A stretch of DNA of 64,000 nucleotides from Clostridium sp. (lineage in GTDB: Bacteria > Bacillota > Clostridia > Lachnospirales > Lachnospiraceae). Each line of letters starts with the position of its first letter. Positions within the stretch are counted from its first letter, which is position 1. The notes under the pieces were generated by a model that was not told the DNA's origin, ran no database searches, and was given only the letters and a program-made list of their open reading frames with translations. The position numbers and the translations under genes were made by a program. Shown piece after piece: positions 48,232-56,909 of this stretch. The DNA lies in the NCBI GenBank assembly GCA_023664385.1, contig JAMPFU010000005.1:48268-112267 (forward strand), given 5' to 3'.

Positions 48232-49488
48232 CTACATGATATCCCCAAGCTTTATGGTTTCTTTTGCATCATCAATAACGGAAATCACGTTAATATCAAG
48301 CTGTGATGTAAAATGATACACTCCTGACAAATGCATTTTCTTTGCATATTCCACATAATCCTCCACCGTATGCTTTGAGGATTTTCTGATAAGCTCGATT
48401 TTCTTTCCTTTATTTCTAAGGCTTGTCGCAAGCTTTATGGCATTTGCCTGATACTCTATATCGTACAAAACAAGAATATTGGAATAATCAACCTCAACCT
48501 CTACCTTATTTCTTGACACAGCCATCATAAGCTCGTCCACATAGATTGCAAAGCCGACTGACGCTGCATCCTTGCCAAACTGGGACAGAAGGTTATTGTA
48601 TCGTCCGCCCTTTACAATGGCATCTCCCGTTCCATATGTATACCCGCGAAATACAATTCCTGTATAGTAATTATATCTGTTTAGCATGCCAAGGTCAAAG
48701 CCCACGTAATTTTCATATCCGTAATTTGTAAGGGCATGATATACCTTTTCCATGCGGTCAATCGCCAAAAGGGACGTGCTGTTTGAAACAAGCCCTCTTG
48801 CACGCTCCAGCATGTCAAGACCGCCGAACAATGTCTCAAAGGACGTAAATGCAAGCTTCATTTCCCTGCTTATATCAAGGGTTTCAACAAACTCACTTAA
48901 ACCAAAAAAATTCTTGATATGAATGTAATCCCTTATTTTATTTTCCGTATCAATATCAAGTCCTGCCTCTTCAATCAGTCCTTTAAAATACTCTATCTCA
49001 CCGATTTCAATCTGAAATTCCGAAAGCCCTGATGCTTTTAAGCAGCTTATGACACATGCGATTGCCTCGGCATCTGCAGCAGAGCTGTCGTCATTTACAA
49101 GCTCTCCGCCTATCTGTGTACATTCATTGAGCTTTCCCTGATGCAGCGGTGCATTTGTAAATGTATTTCCCTGATAACACAGCCTGATTGGAAGCTCCTC
49201 ATTGGCATAATATTTTGCAACGCATCTTGCAACGCTTGGTGTAAGATCGGGTCTTAACACAAGCGTATTATTATTTCTGTCAAAAAATTTATACATCTCA
49301 TTTGATGGGGCTGAGCCTTTGTCCATGTTAAATATATCAAAATATTCAAAGGATGGCGTTTCTATATCCTGATAAGAAAAAAGTGCAAGCACATGATGGA
49401 TTTTATCAACAATTTTAAGCTTTTTCTTACATTCAATTCCATATATGTCCCTGACTCCGTCAGGGGTGTGCAACAATTTATCGTTCAT
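48232..49488 (-). CDS. hisZ: ATP phosphoribosyltransferase regulatory subunit
   Basis: A 418-residue HisRS-like protein without aminoacylation function that binds HisG and senses histidine. It has TPDGVRDIYGIE, RPDLTPSVARCVA (motif 2 like) and YNYYTGIVFRGYTYG, but is paired with short HisG, which marks it as HisZ. The ATG at 49488 (MNDKLLHTPDGVRD) gives the normal length; longer in-frame starts lie in the structured leader. The ribosome site is weak (GAAG). Confidence 0.92.
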   Translation of the reverse strand: MNDKLLHTPDGVRDIYGIECKKKLKIVDKIHHVLALFSYQDIETPSFEYFDIFNMDKGSAPSNEMYKFFDRNNNTLVLRPDLTPSVARCVAKYYANEELPIRLCYQGNTFTNAPLHQGKLNECTQIGGELVNDDSSAADAEAIACVISCLKASGLSEFQIEIGEIEYFKGLIEEAGLDIDTENKIRDYIHIKNFFGLSEFVETLDISREMKLAFTSFETLFGGLDMLERARGLVSNSTSLLAIDRMEKVYHALTNYGYENYVGFDLGMLNRYNYYTGIVFRGYTYGTGDAIVKGGRYNNLLSQFGKDAASVGFAIYVDELMMAVSRNKVEVEVDYSNILVLYDIEYQANAIKLATSLRNKGKKIELIRKSSKHTVEDYVEYAKKMHLSGVYHFTSQLDINVISVIDDAKETIKLGDIM

Positions 49489-49501
49489 TTTTACTTCATG
49501 C

Positions 49502-49645
49502 GGCTGTTGCACTAAGAATATTGACACACGCACATAAAAATCGTTTGAATATGTCAATGCGTTATAGTATCTTGCGTTGCTATATCTTTTATTGTGCAAA
49601 AACATATTTTGTTATTAAAGTATCAAAATTCTCAGTGCAACAGCC
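49502..49645 (-). promoter_or_regulatory. Structured leader of the histidine operon
   Basis: On the - strand the arm at 49645-49628 (starting GGCTGTTGCACT) pairs over 18 bp, with one G-T pair, with the arm at 49519-49502, just 13 nt before the hisZ start. A 108-nt loop lies between and holds a smaller TTGACA/TGTCAA stem. No T-box sequence (GGGTGG) is present. It could be an attenuator, or the terminal inverted repeats of a small insertion. Confidence 0.55.
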
Positions 49646-49760
49646 CATACTCCTTTCTGTTCCGCATAATTTTTCTGTTTTCCATTTTTCATATTATTTC
49701 AGTTGCTTCATCACTTTAAAGTGATAATTCACTACTTAATTACCAAAGCAAAACATGGTA

Positions 49761-49789
49761 ATTATAATAACATAAAATAATAATGTCAA
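49761..49789 (-). promoter_or_regulatory. Histidine operon promoter
   Basis: On the - strand a perfect consensus: TTGACA (49789-49784), 17 nt, TATAAT (49766-49761). The leader from there to hisZ is about 265 nt. Confidence 0.85.
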
Positions 49790-49801
49790 GCAATTTCATG
49801 A

Positions 49802-49920
49802 TTTCCCTATATTTTTATGTAATGCTGCCTCTTTATTTTTCCTTTATCTATTCTCCTTATCTTTTCCCTATCTTTTCTCTTATATATTTCCTTTATTTTC
49901 TTTATCTTTCTCCCTTATCT
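49802..49920. repeat. Polypurine/polypyrimidine tract
   Basis: About 115 nt almost free of G on the + strand and made of TTTTCCTTTATCT-like units. It lies between the phosphatase stop and the histidine promoter, with no gene in it. Confidence 0.6.
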
Positions 49921-50502
49921 TTTTTCCGTATATTCTTTTGCTATATGACAGTGTTCTTCTATTGATAAAAGCTTATTTCCCTCAAATATGAGTTCAATAA
50001 CATAAGGCATCCAATCTACAATACGAAGAAAATCCTTTACTCCAAACTCAGCATTATAAAAATTTAAAATCGAGCTTAACGCCGTTCCATGAGTTCCTAT
50101 TACAATCCGTTTATCAGCATTTGCCGCAAGAATATCCCCTAATGCTTCCATATTTCTTTTTTGCACCATATTAATTGATTCGCCGTCTTTCTCATGGAAA
50201 TCATGGTTTTCCCATCTCTTTTTTAACAGCCCATTGGCAAACATATTACCGCCATCGCCAGATTTTCTCTCACGCAGCCTTTCATCAGTTATAATTTCTT
50301 TTCCGTAAAATGCTGCCGTAGCTGCAATTGTATCATAACTTCTCTTATATGGACTACTGTAAAATACATCTATTTCCTTATCTCTCAAAAAATCAAGCAC
50401 AATTTCTGCGTCCTGTTTTCCTTCATTCGTTAAAGGTCTTGTCCTGTCATCTACCCATTGATAATCAGGCTGTGCATGTCTCACAAAATATATTGTTGTC
50501 AC
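49915..50502 (-). CDS. Histidine phosphatase family protein
   Basis: A 195-residue phosphoglycerate-mutase-like hydrolase. IYFVRHAQPDY carries the nucleophilic His, then SSPYKRSYDTIAA, RLRERKSGDG and VIGTHGTALSSILNFY complete the active site. The start is taken as GTG at 50502, giving MTTIYFVRHAQ with GGAGG 8 nt upstream; the ATG five codons earlier has no good site. The substrate is unknown. Confidence 0.88.
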   Translation of the reverse strand: MTTIYFVRHAQPDYQWVDDRTRPLTNEGKQDAEIVLDFLRDKEIDVFYSSPYKRSYDTIAATAAFYGKEIITDERLRERKSGDGGNMFANGLLKKRWENHDFHEKDGESINMVQKRNMEALGDILAANADKRIVIGTHGTALSSILNFYNAEFGVKDFLRIVDWMPYVIELIFEGNKLLSIEEHCHIAKEYTEKR

Positions 50503-50543
50503 AACTAATTCCTCCATTTCCCACGCTGCAAGAACAGATATAT

Positions 50544-50612
50544 CTAATTGATAATATCGTTTGCTATTTCTATTTGGCGTTCCAGTGCTTTCTTCAACTC
50601 CTCAAAGGGATT
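50544..50612 (-). pseudogene. Orphan C-terminal fragment
   Basis: A 22-residue open stretch (NPFEELKKALERQIEIANDI and two more residues) closed by stops on both sides, coiled-coil-like and without a start. It lies between the XRE gene and the phosphatase and may be the tail of a lost gene. Confidence 0.3.
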
Positions 50613-50618
50613 TCATAC

Positions 50619-50966
50619 TTATATCTTCTGTCCAAGCAAATCAATTAATTCAAGAACATATGCTTTCTTCTTATCTGACAGATTATAGAATTTTTCCAAA
50701 GCGCTCAACATTTTGTCATCATGGCGGATTTTGAGCCATAATTCAACTTGCCCTTCATAATTAGGTTTTTCTTTTTCCTTACCTGTCATTAAATAGGTTA
50801 AAGAAACGCCTAAAAAATCAGCTATTTGTTGCATTTTATCCTGCTTCGGCGTACTTCTTCCCATTTTCCAATCTGTCAATGTTGAAGAAGCTATCCCCGT
50901 AGCTTTTGTCACATCAGAAGGTTTTAGCCCAGCATTTTTAAGTAATTTTTGAAAAATCTCGTACAT
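50619..50966 (-). CDS. XRE-family regulator of the restriction-modification cassette
   Basis: A 115-residue protein with an N-terminal helix-turn-helix (about 1-62): LLKNAGLKPSDVTKATGIAS, then STLTDWKMGRSTPKQDKMQQ. The C-terminal 45 residues are helical. It is divergent from the methyltransferase gene and shares an operator-rich spacer with it, so a controller role is likely. AAAGGAG precedes the ATG. Confidence 0.85.
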   Translation of the reverse strand: MYEIFQKLLKNAGLKPSDVTKATGIASSTLTDWKMGRSTPKQDKMQQIADFLGVSLTYLMTGKEKEKPNYEGQVELWLKIRHDDKMLSALEKFYNLSDKKKAYVLELIDLLGQKI

Positions 50967-50989
50967 AAATTCTCCTTTGAAATAAATCT

Positions 50990-51063
50990 CGGAAATACGG
51001 AAAATTAATATTGACTTTTACGAAAATCCATAGTAGAATAACAACACAATCTACGGAAATCCG
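50990..51063 (+). promoter_or_regulatory. Divergent promoter region with repeated CGGAAAT sites
   Basis: A + strand promoter TTGACT (51011-51016), 17 nt, TAGAAT (51034-51039) faces the methyltransferase. Related sites occur at 50990-51000 (CGGAAATACGG), 51021-51029 (CGAAAATCC, inside the promoter gap) and 51053-51063 (ACGGAAATCCG), with TTTCCGTA again at 51143-51150. The methyltransferase leader is about 285 nt and otherwise AT-rich with nothing seen. Confidence 0.6.
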
Positions 51064-51332
51064 AGAGAAAATATAAATAAAGCATAGAGATTTATTTCGT
51101 TCTTAAAAAAAATATTATTGTAATTTTTTTTACTATAACGAATTTCCGTAATTAACGCAAGCTATTTTTCTATGAGAGAATTTGCTTATATATGAAGTAC
51201 CAAAGACGGTGATTTGTCCTGACTTTCATATACAAGAAGCTTTATAAGTTTTTTATTACAAATTATAGACAATGAATTCTAAAATCTCAAAATTAATGTT
51301 ATAATAAACATTGTTTGCAAGAGGAGAAAATT

Positions 51333-52232
51333 ATGAAAAATGTATTAGAGCTTGATAATATTTATAATTTAGACTGTATTAAAGGAATGAAAAAAATTGA
51401 CAATGAAACCATTGATTTAATGATTGCCGATCCTCCTTATTTTAAGGTTGTAAATGAAAAATGGGACTATACATGGAAAACGGAAGAAGATTATATTAAA
51501 TGGTCTATAAAATGGTTTCAAGAAGCATTTAGAATATTAAGAATAGGGGGATCATTCTATTTATTTGGATATTTTCGTATGCTTTCTCTTTTAGTACCTT
51601 ATTTGCAAGATATCGGTTTTGAAATTAGGCAAGAAATCATAATTGACAAAGGTATGCAGGCTGTTTCTGGTCGTGCTACAAAAAAATATAAAATGTTCCC
51701 TAACACAACCGAAAGTATTTTATTTCTTGTAAAAGATAATAAGCCTTATGTAAAAAAAATACTAAAAGACCGACAAAAAGAATTAGGCTTAAAAGCTTAT
51801 GAAATTAACGAGCGTCTTGGTGTTAAATCCAATGGTGGAGGTATGTGGAGCATTTATACAGGAAACAATATATGCAAGCAATTTCCTACCGAAAGTTCTT
51901 GGAATAAATTAATGGAAATTTTGGATTTAGATATTGATTACAAAAAAATATCTATTACTTTCAATCCCACTATGAAAATTACAAGTGTTTGGACGGATAT
52001 TAATTTTTATGAAGAAAAAAGAATTCATCCTACACAAAAACCTTTAAAATTAATTGAAAGATTAATTTATACAAGCAGCAATGAAAATGATATTATTCTT
52101 GACCCTTTTATGGGAAGCGGTGCTACTGCTGTTGGTGCCGTTAAAATGAATAGACGTTATATAGGTTTTGAACTTGACAAAGAATATTGTGACAAAGCTA
52201 TAAATCGTGTTGAAAAAGAAAAGAAGAACTAA
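51333..52232 (+). CDS. DNA methyltransferase (N4-cytosine or N6-adenine)
   Basis: A 299-residue enzyme. Motif IV is DPPY near the N terminus (IADPPYF) and motif I is DPFMGSGATAVGA near the C terminus, the beta-class order. It methylates adenine N6 or cytosine N4, matching the DPPY form. The ATG at 51333 has GAGGAG upstream. It converges on the endonuclease gene, and the two stops overlap by 4 nt. Confidence 0.92.
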   Translation: MKNVLELDNIYNLDCIKGMKKIDNETIDLMIADPPYFKVVNEKWDYTWKTEEDYIKWSIKWFQEAFRILRIGGSFYLFGYFRMLSLLVPYLQDIGFEIRQEIIIDKGMQAVSGRATKKYKMFPNTTESILFLVKDNKPYVKKILKDRQKELGLKAYEINERLGVKSNGGGMWSIYTGNNICKQFPTESSWNKLMEILDLDIDYKKISITFNPTMKITSVWTDINFYEEKRIHPTQKPLKLIERLIYTSSNENDIILDPFMGSGATAVGAVKMNRRYIGFELDKEYCDKAINRVEKEKKN

Positions 52233-53191
52233 TCAAGTTCTTCTTTATTTATTATATTAAAATATACTTTAGGGATTTCGTCTTTATATGGCTTTATTAA
52301 TGGAATGTACACACTTTTTGCAAATTCATCAACAAAACATTCATATTTATCATCATTTATTTGTAACCATTCATCAATACTTTTCAGAATTTTATTTTTG
52401 CAAGCTCTGTCATTGACTTTTATATTAAATTTATCAGCTACGTGATTTAGATTTTCTAAAGTTATAGTACTTGCTCTCGCAAACAATGAAAATTTAACTC
52501 TATCACACTTTTTAACATCCGGCATAAAAATACGAGTTTCTATTGTATTGTCCTCTTTTATTGTAGACTCATATATTTTTATTGGTTTCGTTAAATAATA
52601 TTTGAATTGATACGGCCACATATTAAACGGAGCCTTTGAGCTGGATTTTGCCCTTATATTAAAATAGTAATCTACCATACAAAGAGAAAAGCCAAAATTT
52701 TTAGGATCAACTTCCCATATAGAAATATCTATATCATTAATGTTCACTGAATTAAATTCAAATAATACAAAATAATAAACTTCAGGCTCTATCATTTTCT
52801 CTAAGTCTTCATATTTTTTTATTGTAAGTAACCACTTTGAATCATTATTCCTCTGTATATTCTCAGAATTACAAACTGAACATTTACTCTCTATACTTGA
52901 CACAACATTACCACAAGTTAAACATTTTCCAAGCTGATCAACCCTATAACAAGTTTTTATTTCTCCATATTTATCTTCTGACAAAATTATATCATAGCCT
53001 CTTGCACCGGATTTTCCACCTTTATATCCTGTTACTATACTTACCAAATGTTGACCTATATAACCCATTCTTGCCTGAGGTGTTTGATTTGTAATTGCTG
53101 ACCAATAATTCACTTTTTTTCTTAGATCTAAATAAAGGTCTTTAATGAGTTGATCTGCCATGTGTATTGTCTTTTGTTTTTCTTCATTCAT
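52229..53191 (-). CDS. Putative type II restriction endonuclease
   Basis: A 320-residue protein. A PD-(D/E)XK-like centre reads GARGYDIILSEDKYGEIKTC, giving Asp and E-x-K. A four-Cys zinc ribbon follows (CLTCG and CSVC), and the C-terminal half has a possible DNA-binding helix pair. It overlaps the methyltransferase tail to tail, which suggests a restriction-modification pair. It may be related to MamI-type enzymes, but this is uncertain. Recognition site unknown. Confidence 0.7.
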   Translation of the reverse strand: MNEEKQKTIHMADQLIKDLYLDLRKKVNYWSAITNQTPQARMGYIGQHLVSIVTGYKGGKSGARGYDIILSEDKYGEIKTCYRVDQLGKCLTCGNVVSSIESKCSVCNSENIQRNNDSKWLLTIKKYEDLEKMIEPEVYYFVLFEFNSVNINDIDISIWEVDPKNFGFSLCMVDYYFNIRAKSSSKAPFNMWPYQFKYYLTKPIKIYESTIKEDNTIETRIFMPDVKKCDRVKFSLFARASTITLENLNHVADKFNIKVNDRACKNKILKSIDEWLQINDDKYECFVDEFAKSVYIPLIKPYKDEIPKVYFNIINKEELD

Positions 53192-53410
53192 ATTTTCACT
53201 TCCCAGTAAGTAAGATTTTTTTATTATAACATCTTTTTCATAATTATACCATTATAATCAATTATGGGTATAATTTATAGTAATGATACTCTAATTTATT
53301 TTTTATACACTATCTGACACATTTTATAGTCTTTATCCAACTCTGTGACTTTACAGTAAAAATTTTATAATTGTTATCTTTTAATAAAACAAGAAAAAAG
53401 CAAAAAATCA

Positions 53411-53449
53411 GAACATTCGTTTGCATTTCAAACAAATGTGTGTTATGAT
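53411..53449 (+). promoter_or_regulatory. lexA promoter with SOS box
   Basis: TTGCAT (53421-53426), 17 nt, TATGAT (53444-53449). GAACATTCGTTT (53411-53422) matches the Gram-positive SOS box GAAC-n4-GTTC at all but one base and overlaps the -35, as expected for self-repression. Confidence 0.65.
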
Positions 53450-53573
53450 AGATTTCAACAAGTAAATAATTTGCTGTAGGTCTTGCAAAATTTCTTATTT
53501 TCAAAAGATAAGCTGTACAATGCACAATGGACGTTTGCAAATACCTATAAGTTATTTTGAAAGGAGTTTTTAC

Positions 53574-54194
53574 ATGGGTAAAGATACATTGTCTCCTAAG
53601 CAGGAGCAGATTTTGGAATATCTCAAGGAATGTATCCTTAAAAAAGGATATCCGCCTGCTGTAAGGGAGATATGTGAGGCTGTTCATCTCAAATCAACCT
53701 CATCCGTACATGCACATCTTGCTACGTTGGAAGAACGTGGATATATACGAAAGGACCCGACCAAGCCGAGGGCAATTGAAATTCTCGACGATACCTTTAA
53801 TTTAAGCAGGCGTGAGCTTGTCAATATCCCTATCGTGGGAACCGTAACCTGTGGCGAGCCGATTCTCGCTGTTGAAAATATAGACGGCTATTTTCCTGTC
53901 CCGCCTGAATATCTGCACACGACCAAGGATACCTTCATGCTTAAGGTTAAGGGTGACAGCATGATTAATGCCGGCATATTCGATGGTGACCTTGTTATGG
54001 TCGAGGAGACAAACACTGCAAGAAATTCCGACATTGTCGTGGCGCTGATAGATGATTCTGCCACTGTCAAGACATTTTACAGGGAAAACGGTCATATCCG
54101 CCTTCAGCCTGAAAATGACACGATGGACCCTATTATCGTAAATGACGAAATGTCCGTCCTAGGCAGGGTAATCGGATTGTTTAGAACATTTTAG
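53574..54194 (+). CDS. lexA: SOS repressor LexA
   Basis: A 206-residue repressor of DNA-damage genes. The N-terminal winged helix (about 1-70) has LSPKQEQILEYLKECI and VHLKSTSSVHAHLATLEERG. The C-terminal peptidase has Ser129 (GDSM) and Lys166 (ATVKTF). The self-cleavage bond is Cys93-Gly94 (VTCGEP) where Ala-Gly is most common. AAAGGAG precedes the ATG at 53574. Confidence 0.96.
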   Translation: MGKDTLSPKQEQILEYLKECILKKGYPPAVREICEAVHLKSTSSVHAHLATLEERGYIRKDPTKPRAIEILDDTFNLSRRELVNIPIVGTVTCGEPILAVENIDGYFPVPPEYLHTTKDTFMLKVKGDSMINAGIFDGDLVMVEETNTARNSDIVVALIDDSATVKTFYRENGHIRLQPENDTMDPIIVNDEMSVLGRVIGLFRTF

Positions 54195-54204
54195 GTTGAT
54201 AAAA

Positions 54205-54297
54205 ACAAAAAAAGGGCTGTCGCAGTAAGGATTACATAGTTGTTTACCTCGGACAAGCCCTTTTTTATTTTGTATTCTTACTGCGACAGCCTCTTTT
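54205..54297. terminator. Two-way terminator between lexA and plsC, with a 20-bp inverted repeat
   Basis: Arms at 54215-54235 and 54272-54291 (GGCTGTCGCAGTAAG and its complement) pair over about 18-20 bp and are bordered by A and T runs. An inner GGGCT/AGCCC stem with T7 lies at 54214-54267. It sits between converging genes. The arms resemble those of the histidine leader at 49502-49645. Confidence 0.65.
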
Positions 54298-54298
54298 A

Positions 54299-55108
54299 TT
54301 ACAGTACATATTGAAGTCTGTTTATGTATCTTTTTGCTTCCTCCACATCATTGACGTTTGCGTTAAGCGTCACATCAAGCTGTTTTATTTGTTTTTTTCT
54401 TGTATACATGGCTATGGTTGCCATGATTCTTGCCCGAACGATTATGGCTATCTGCTCTGTCGTCATATCCTTGTATTCCTCATAGTCTATTGGCGGCAGG
54501 AAAATAACCTTTGTCCTTACGGGAGAAGGCGCCATGCTTTCAAAGACCTTATAGGAATCTATAATTGTCACAGGGACAATGGGACATTTCGACCTTACGG
54601 CACATTTAAAAGAACCGGGATGAAAATCCTGTACATTGTTATGGTTGTCATCATATCCGCCCTCAGGAAATATGATGTACTTTCTGCCCTCTTTTACCTC
54701 GTCCACAATTTTTCTGATTGTCATAACCTGACTTTTAATATCTTCCTTTTTCAGACGGCTGCCTTTTATCAAATCCATAAAAGGATCTACGATCGGCAGT
54801 CTTGAACGCTTTTCATCCATCAAAATTGTGCATGGCGTAGGGTGTCCATACATGATGCCGAGCGCATCATATTTTCCCTGATGATTGGAATACATGATAT
54901 ATCCTCCTGATTTTGGAAGATTCTCCCTGCCATACACCCTTGTAATGACGCCGCCGTTATATCGCAGTATTCTAATGACCTTTTTAGCAATCTTATATCT
55001 TGCCATTTCATCATATCTTTCTGCATGTCGTTCCACATATCTGCCTACGCCCAGATAATATATGATAAATGGCAGTGAAATAATAATTACGAAAAAAAAT
55101 CTAAACAT
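54299..55108 (-). CDS. Lysophospholipid acyltransferase (PlsC-like)
   Basis: A 269-residue membrane-associated enzyme that moves acyl groups to lysophosphatidate or similar lipids. One N-terminal membrane segment (about 1-20), the catalytic NHQGKYD (H-x4-D) and the FPEGGYDDN motif are present. The exact acceptor is not known. Confidence 0.88.
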   Translation of the reverse strand: MFRFFFVIIISLPFIIYYLGVGRYVERHAERYDEMARYKIAKKVIRILRYNGGVITRVYGRENLPKSGGYIMYSNHQGKYDALGIMYGHPTPCTILMDEKRSRLPIVDPFMDLIKGSRLKKEDIKSQVMTIRKIVDEVKEGRKYIIFPEGGYDDNHNNVQDFHPGSFKCAVRSKCPIVPVTIIDSYKVFESMAPSPVRTKVIFLPPIDYEEYKDMTTEQIAIIVRARIMATIAMYTRKKQIKQLDVTLNANVNDVEEAKRYINRLQYVL

Positions 55109-55163
55109 TCCTCACGCTCCACATGATTAAACAGAGCAGGAAAAATTCCTGCCCTGCTTGTTT

Positions 55164-56018
55164 TTATTTTGAAAAAACCATTACGTACTCTGTATAGTCA
55201 GCAAAATCCTCAGAGCTTGCAAAGTCAATCGTAAATGTATCTTCTGTGTAATAGATTGTGTATTCTTCTACGCTATTCCACATTTTACCTGAGCCATTAC
55301 CATTATCCGAATAATTATATGGTACCTCATATCCATCGGTTGTTTGCTTGAAATAAATATAATCATCCTCAATACGCAGTGTCATTTCACCATATCCCAT
55401 GGAATCAATATCGCTGTAACCATACGAAACGCCCTCAAGCCGCATGGAAGAAATGCTGTAGGTTCCATATGATATGCCATCTGCATCATCATCAAGGTCA
55501 TCGTAATCATCAAGTCCACCATAATCGTCATGGTCATCGTAATCGTCAAGGTCATCATAATCACCAACTGACGAATCAAATGATGAATCATTATTGCTAA
55601 GTTCCTTTGGCTCATCCTTTTTAAATACAAAATGGATAAGACAAAAAACAATTGCGGCAATTAATACAACTGCACCAATGATAACACCTATGATTAAGCC
55701 TGTATTCTGCTTTTTCGGCTGATTATATCCACCACTCGGCTGAGAATTGTACGTAGACTGCTGGTAACCTCCGTTTGCCTGTGGATTATACATAGGCTGG
55801 GAATTTCCTACATTTGCTTGTGGATTATACCCAGTCTGTAGATTTCCTCCTCCCTGTCCGTAGCCGTTACTTGGCGGCTGTTGATTATTCATATTTTGCG
55901 ATTGCTCAGATGCCAATTTAAAACCTGACTGCTGGGCATTATTTAACTCACAGCCGCATACAGGGCAAAAATTCGTGCTTCCATCTGCAATGCTGTTTCC
56001 ACATTTTGGACAATACAT
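55164..56018 (-). CDS. Zinc-ribbon membrane protein with acidic repeat
   Basis: A 284-residue protein. The N-terminal zinc ribbon is CPKCG...CPVCG, followed by an Asn/Gln/Gly/Tyr-rich linker with NPQANxG repeats (about 40-95), one membrane segment (about 105-130), an Asp/Tyr repeat (DDYDDxDDY, about 150-180) and a small C-terminal beta domain. The domain order places the ribbon inside the cell. Role unknown. Confidence 0.8.
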   Translation of the reverse strand: MYCPKCGNSIADGSTNFCPVCGCELNNAQQSGFKLASEQSQNMNNQQPPSNGYGQGGGNLQTGYNPQANVGNSQPMYNPQANGGYQQSTYNSQPSGGYNQPKKQNTGLIIGVIIGAVVLIAAIVFCLIHFVFKKDEPKELSNNDSSFDSSVGDYDDLDDYDDHDDYGGLDDYDDLDDDADGISYGTYSISSMRLEGVSYGYSDIDSMGYGEMTLRIEDDYIYFKQTTDGYEVPYNYSDNGNGSGKMWNSVEEYTIYYTEDTFTIDFASSEDFADYTEYVMVFSK

Positions 56019-56115
56019 TGTAAGTCTCCTCCTAAATTATTTATATCCTGTTTGCATAATATAATTATTGTAACTATATGCAGTTTCTACACTAAAATGA
56101 GTATTTACAATCATT

Positions 56116-56862
56116 TTAATAGTTTACAATCTTGCCAAACTCAGCCTTCAGGGAAGCGCCTCCAACAAGACCACCGTCAATGTCAGGCTGTGCAAAAAGC
56201 TCAGATGCATTTCCTGCATTTACGGAGCCGCCGTACTGTATGCGGACTGCCTCTGCTGTTGCAGCATCATAAATTTCTGCGATACAGTCACGGATTCCCT
56301 TACATACCTCCTGCGCCTGCTCTGTAGTTGCAGTTTTTCCTGTTCCGATTGCCCAGATTGGCTCATAGGCAATTACAAGCTTCTTAACATCATCAGCGGC
56401 AACACCATCTAAATCAGACTTAATCTGAAGCCTGATCCAATCCATGGTAACACCCATTTCTCTCTGCTCAAGCGACTCACCGCAGCAAAGAATAGGAGTA
56501 AGTCCTGCTGAAATTGCCTTCTTAACCTTCTTGTTAAGTAAACAATCACATTCCTTGAAATAATCACGTCTCTCTGAATGTCCGATAATAACGTACTTAA
56601 CGCCTGCATCTACGAGCATCTCTGCTGAAATCTCACCTGTGTATGCGCCCTTATCCTCAAAATACATATTCTCAGCGCCCACCTGTACATTTGACCCCTT
56701 AACAGCCTCAACTACAGGTACGATATCGATTGCAGGAACACAGTAAACGACATCCACTGCATCATTTTTTACAAGTGGCTCAAGCTCTGCAACAAGAGCA
56801 GTTGCCTGAGAAGGCGTCATGTTCATCTTCCAATTTCCTGCTATAATTTTTTTTCTTGCCAT
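56116..56862 (-). CDS. tpiA: Triosephosphate isomerase
   Basis: A 248-residue glycolytic enzyme that interconverts dihydroxyacetone phosphate and glyceraldehyde 3-phosphate. Catalytic Lys in AGNWKMN, His in IIGHSERR and Glu in [14 protein letters not shown] are all present. It follows pgk by 47 nt. Confidence 0.97.
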   Translation of the reverse strand: MARKKIIAGNWKMNMTPSQATALVAELEPLVKNDAVDVVYCVPAIDIVPVVEAVKGSNVQVGAENMYFEDKGAYTGEISAEMLVDAGVKYVIIGHSERRDYFKECDCLLNKKVKKAISAGLTPILCCGESLEQREMGVTMDWIRLQIKSDLDGVAADDVKKLVIAYEPIWAIGTGKTATTEQAQEVCKGIRDCIAEIYDAATAEAVRIQYGGSVNAGNASELFAQPDIDGGLVGGASLKAEFGKIVNY

Positions 56863-56909
56863 TTGAAATTCTCCTTATTTTCGTTCTTCATTTTTGCATC
56901 TATATACAT

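Noticed and set aside
49540..49700. A 25-codon leader peptide and an N-terminal extension of HisZ in the histidine leader
   Set aside because: No good ribosome sites and few histidine codons, so classical peptide attenuation is not supported.
49489..49760. T-box riboswitch for histidine
   Set aside because: The conserved GGGTGG-type antiterminator sequence was not found on the - strand.
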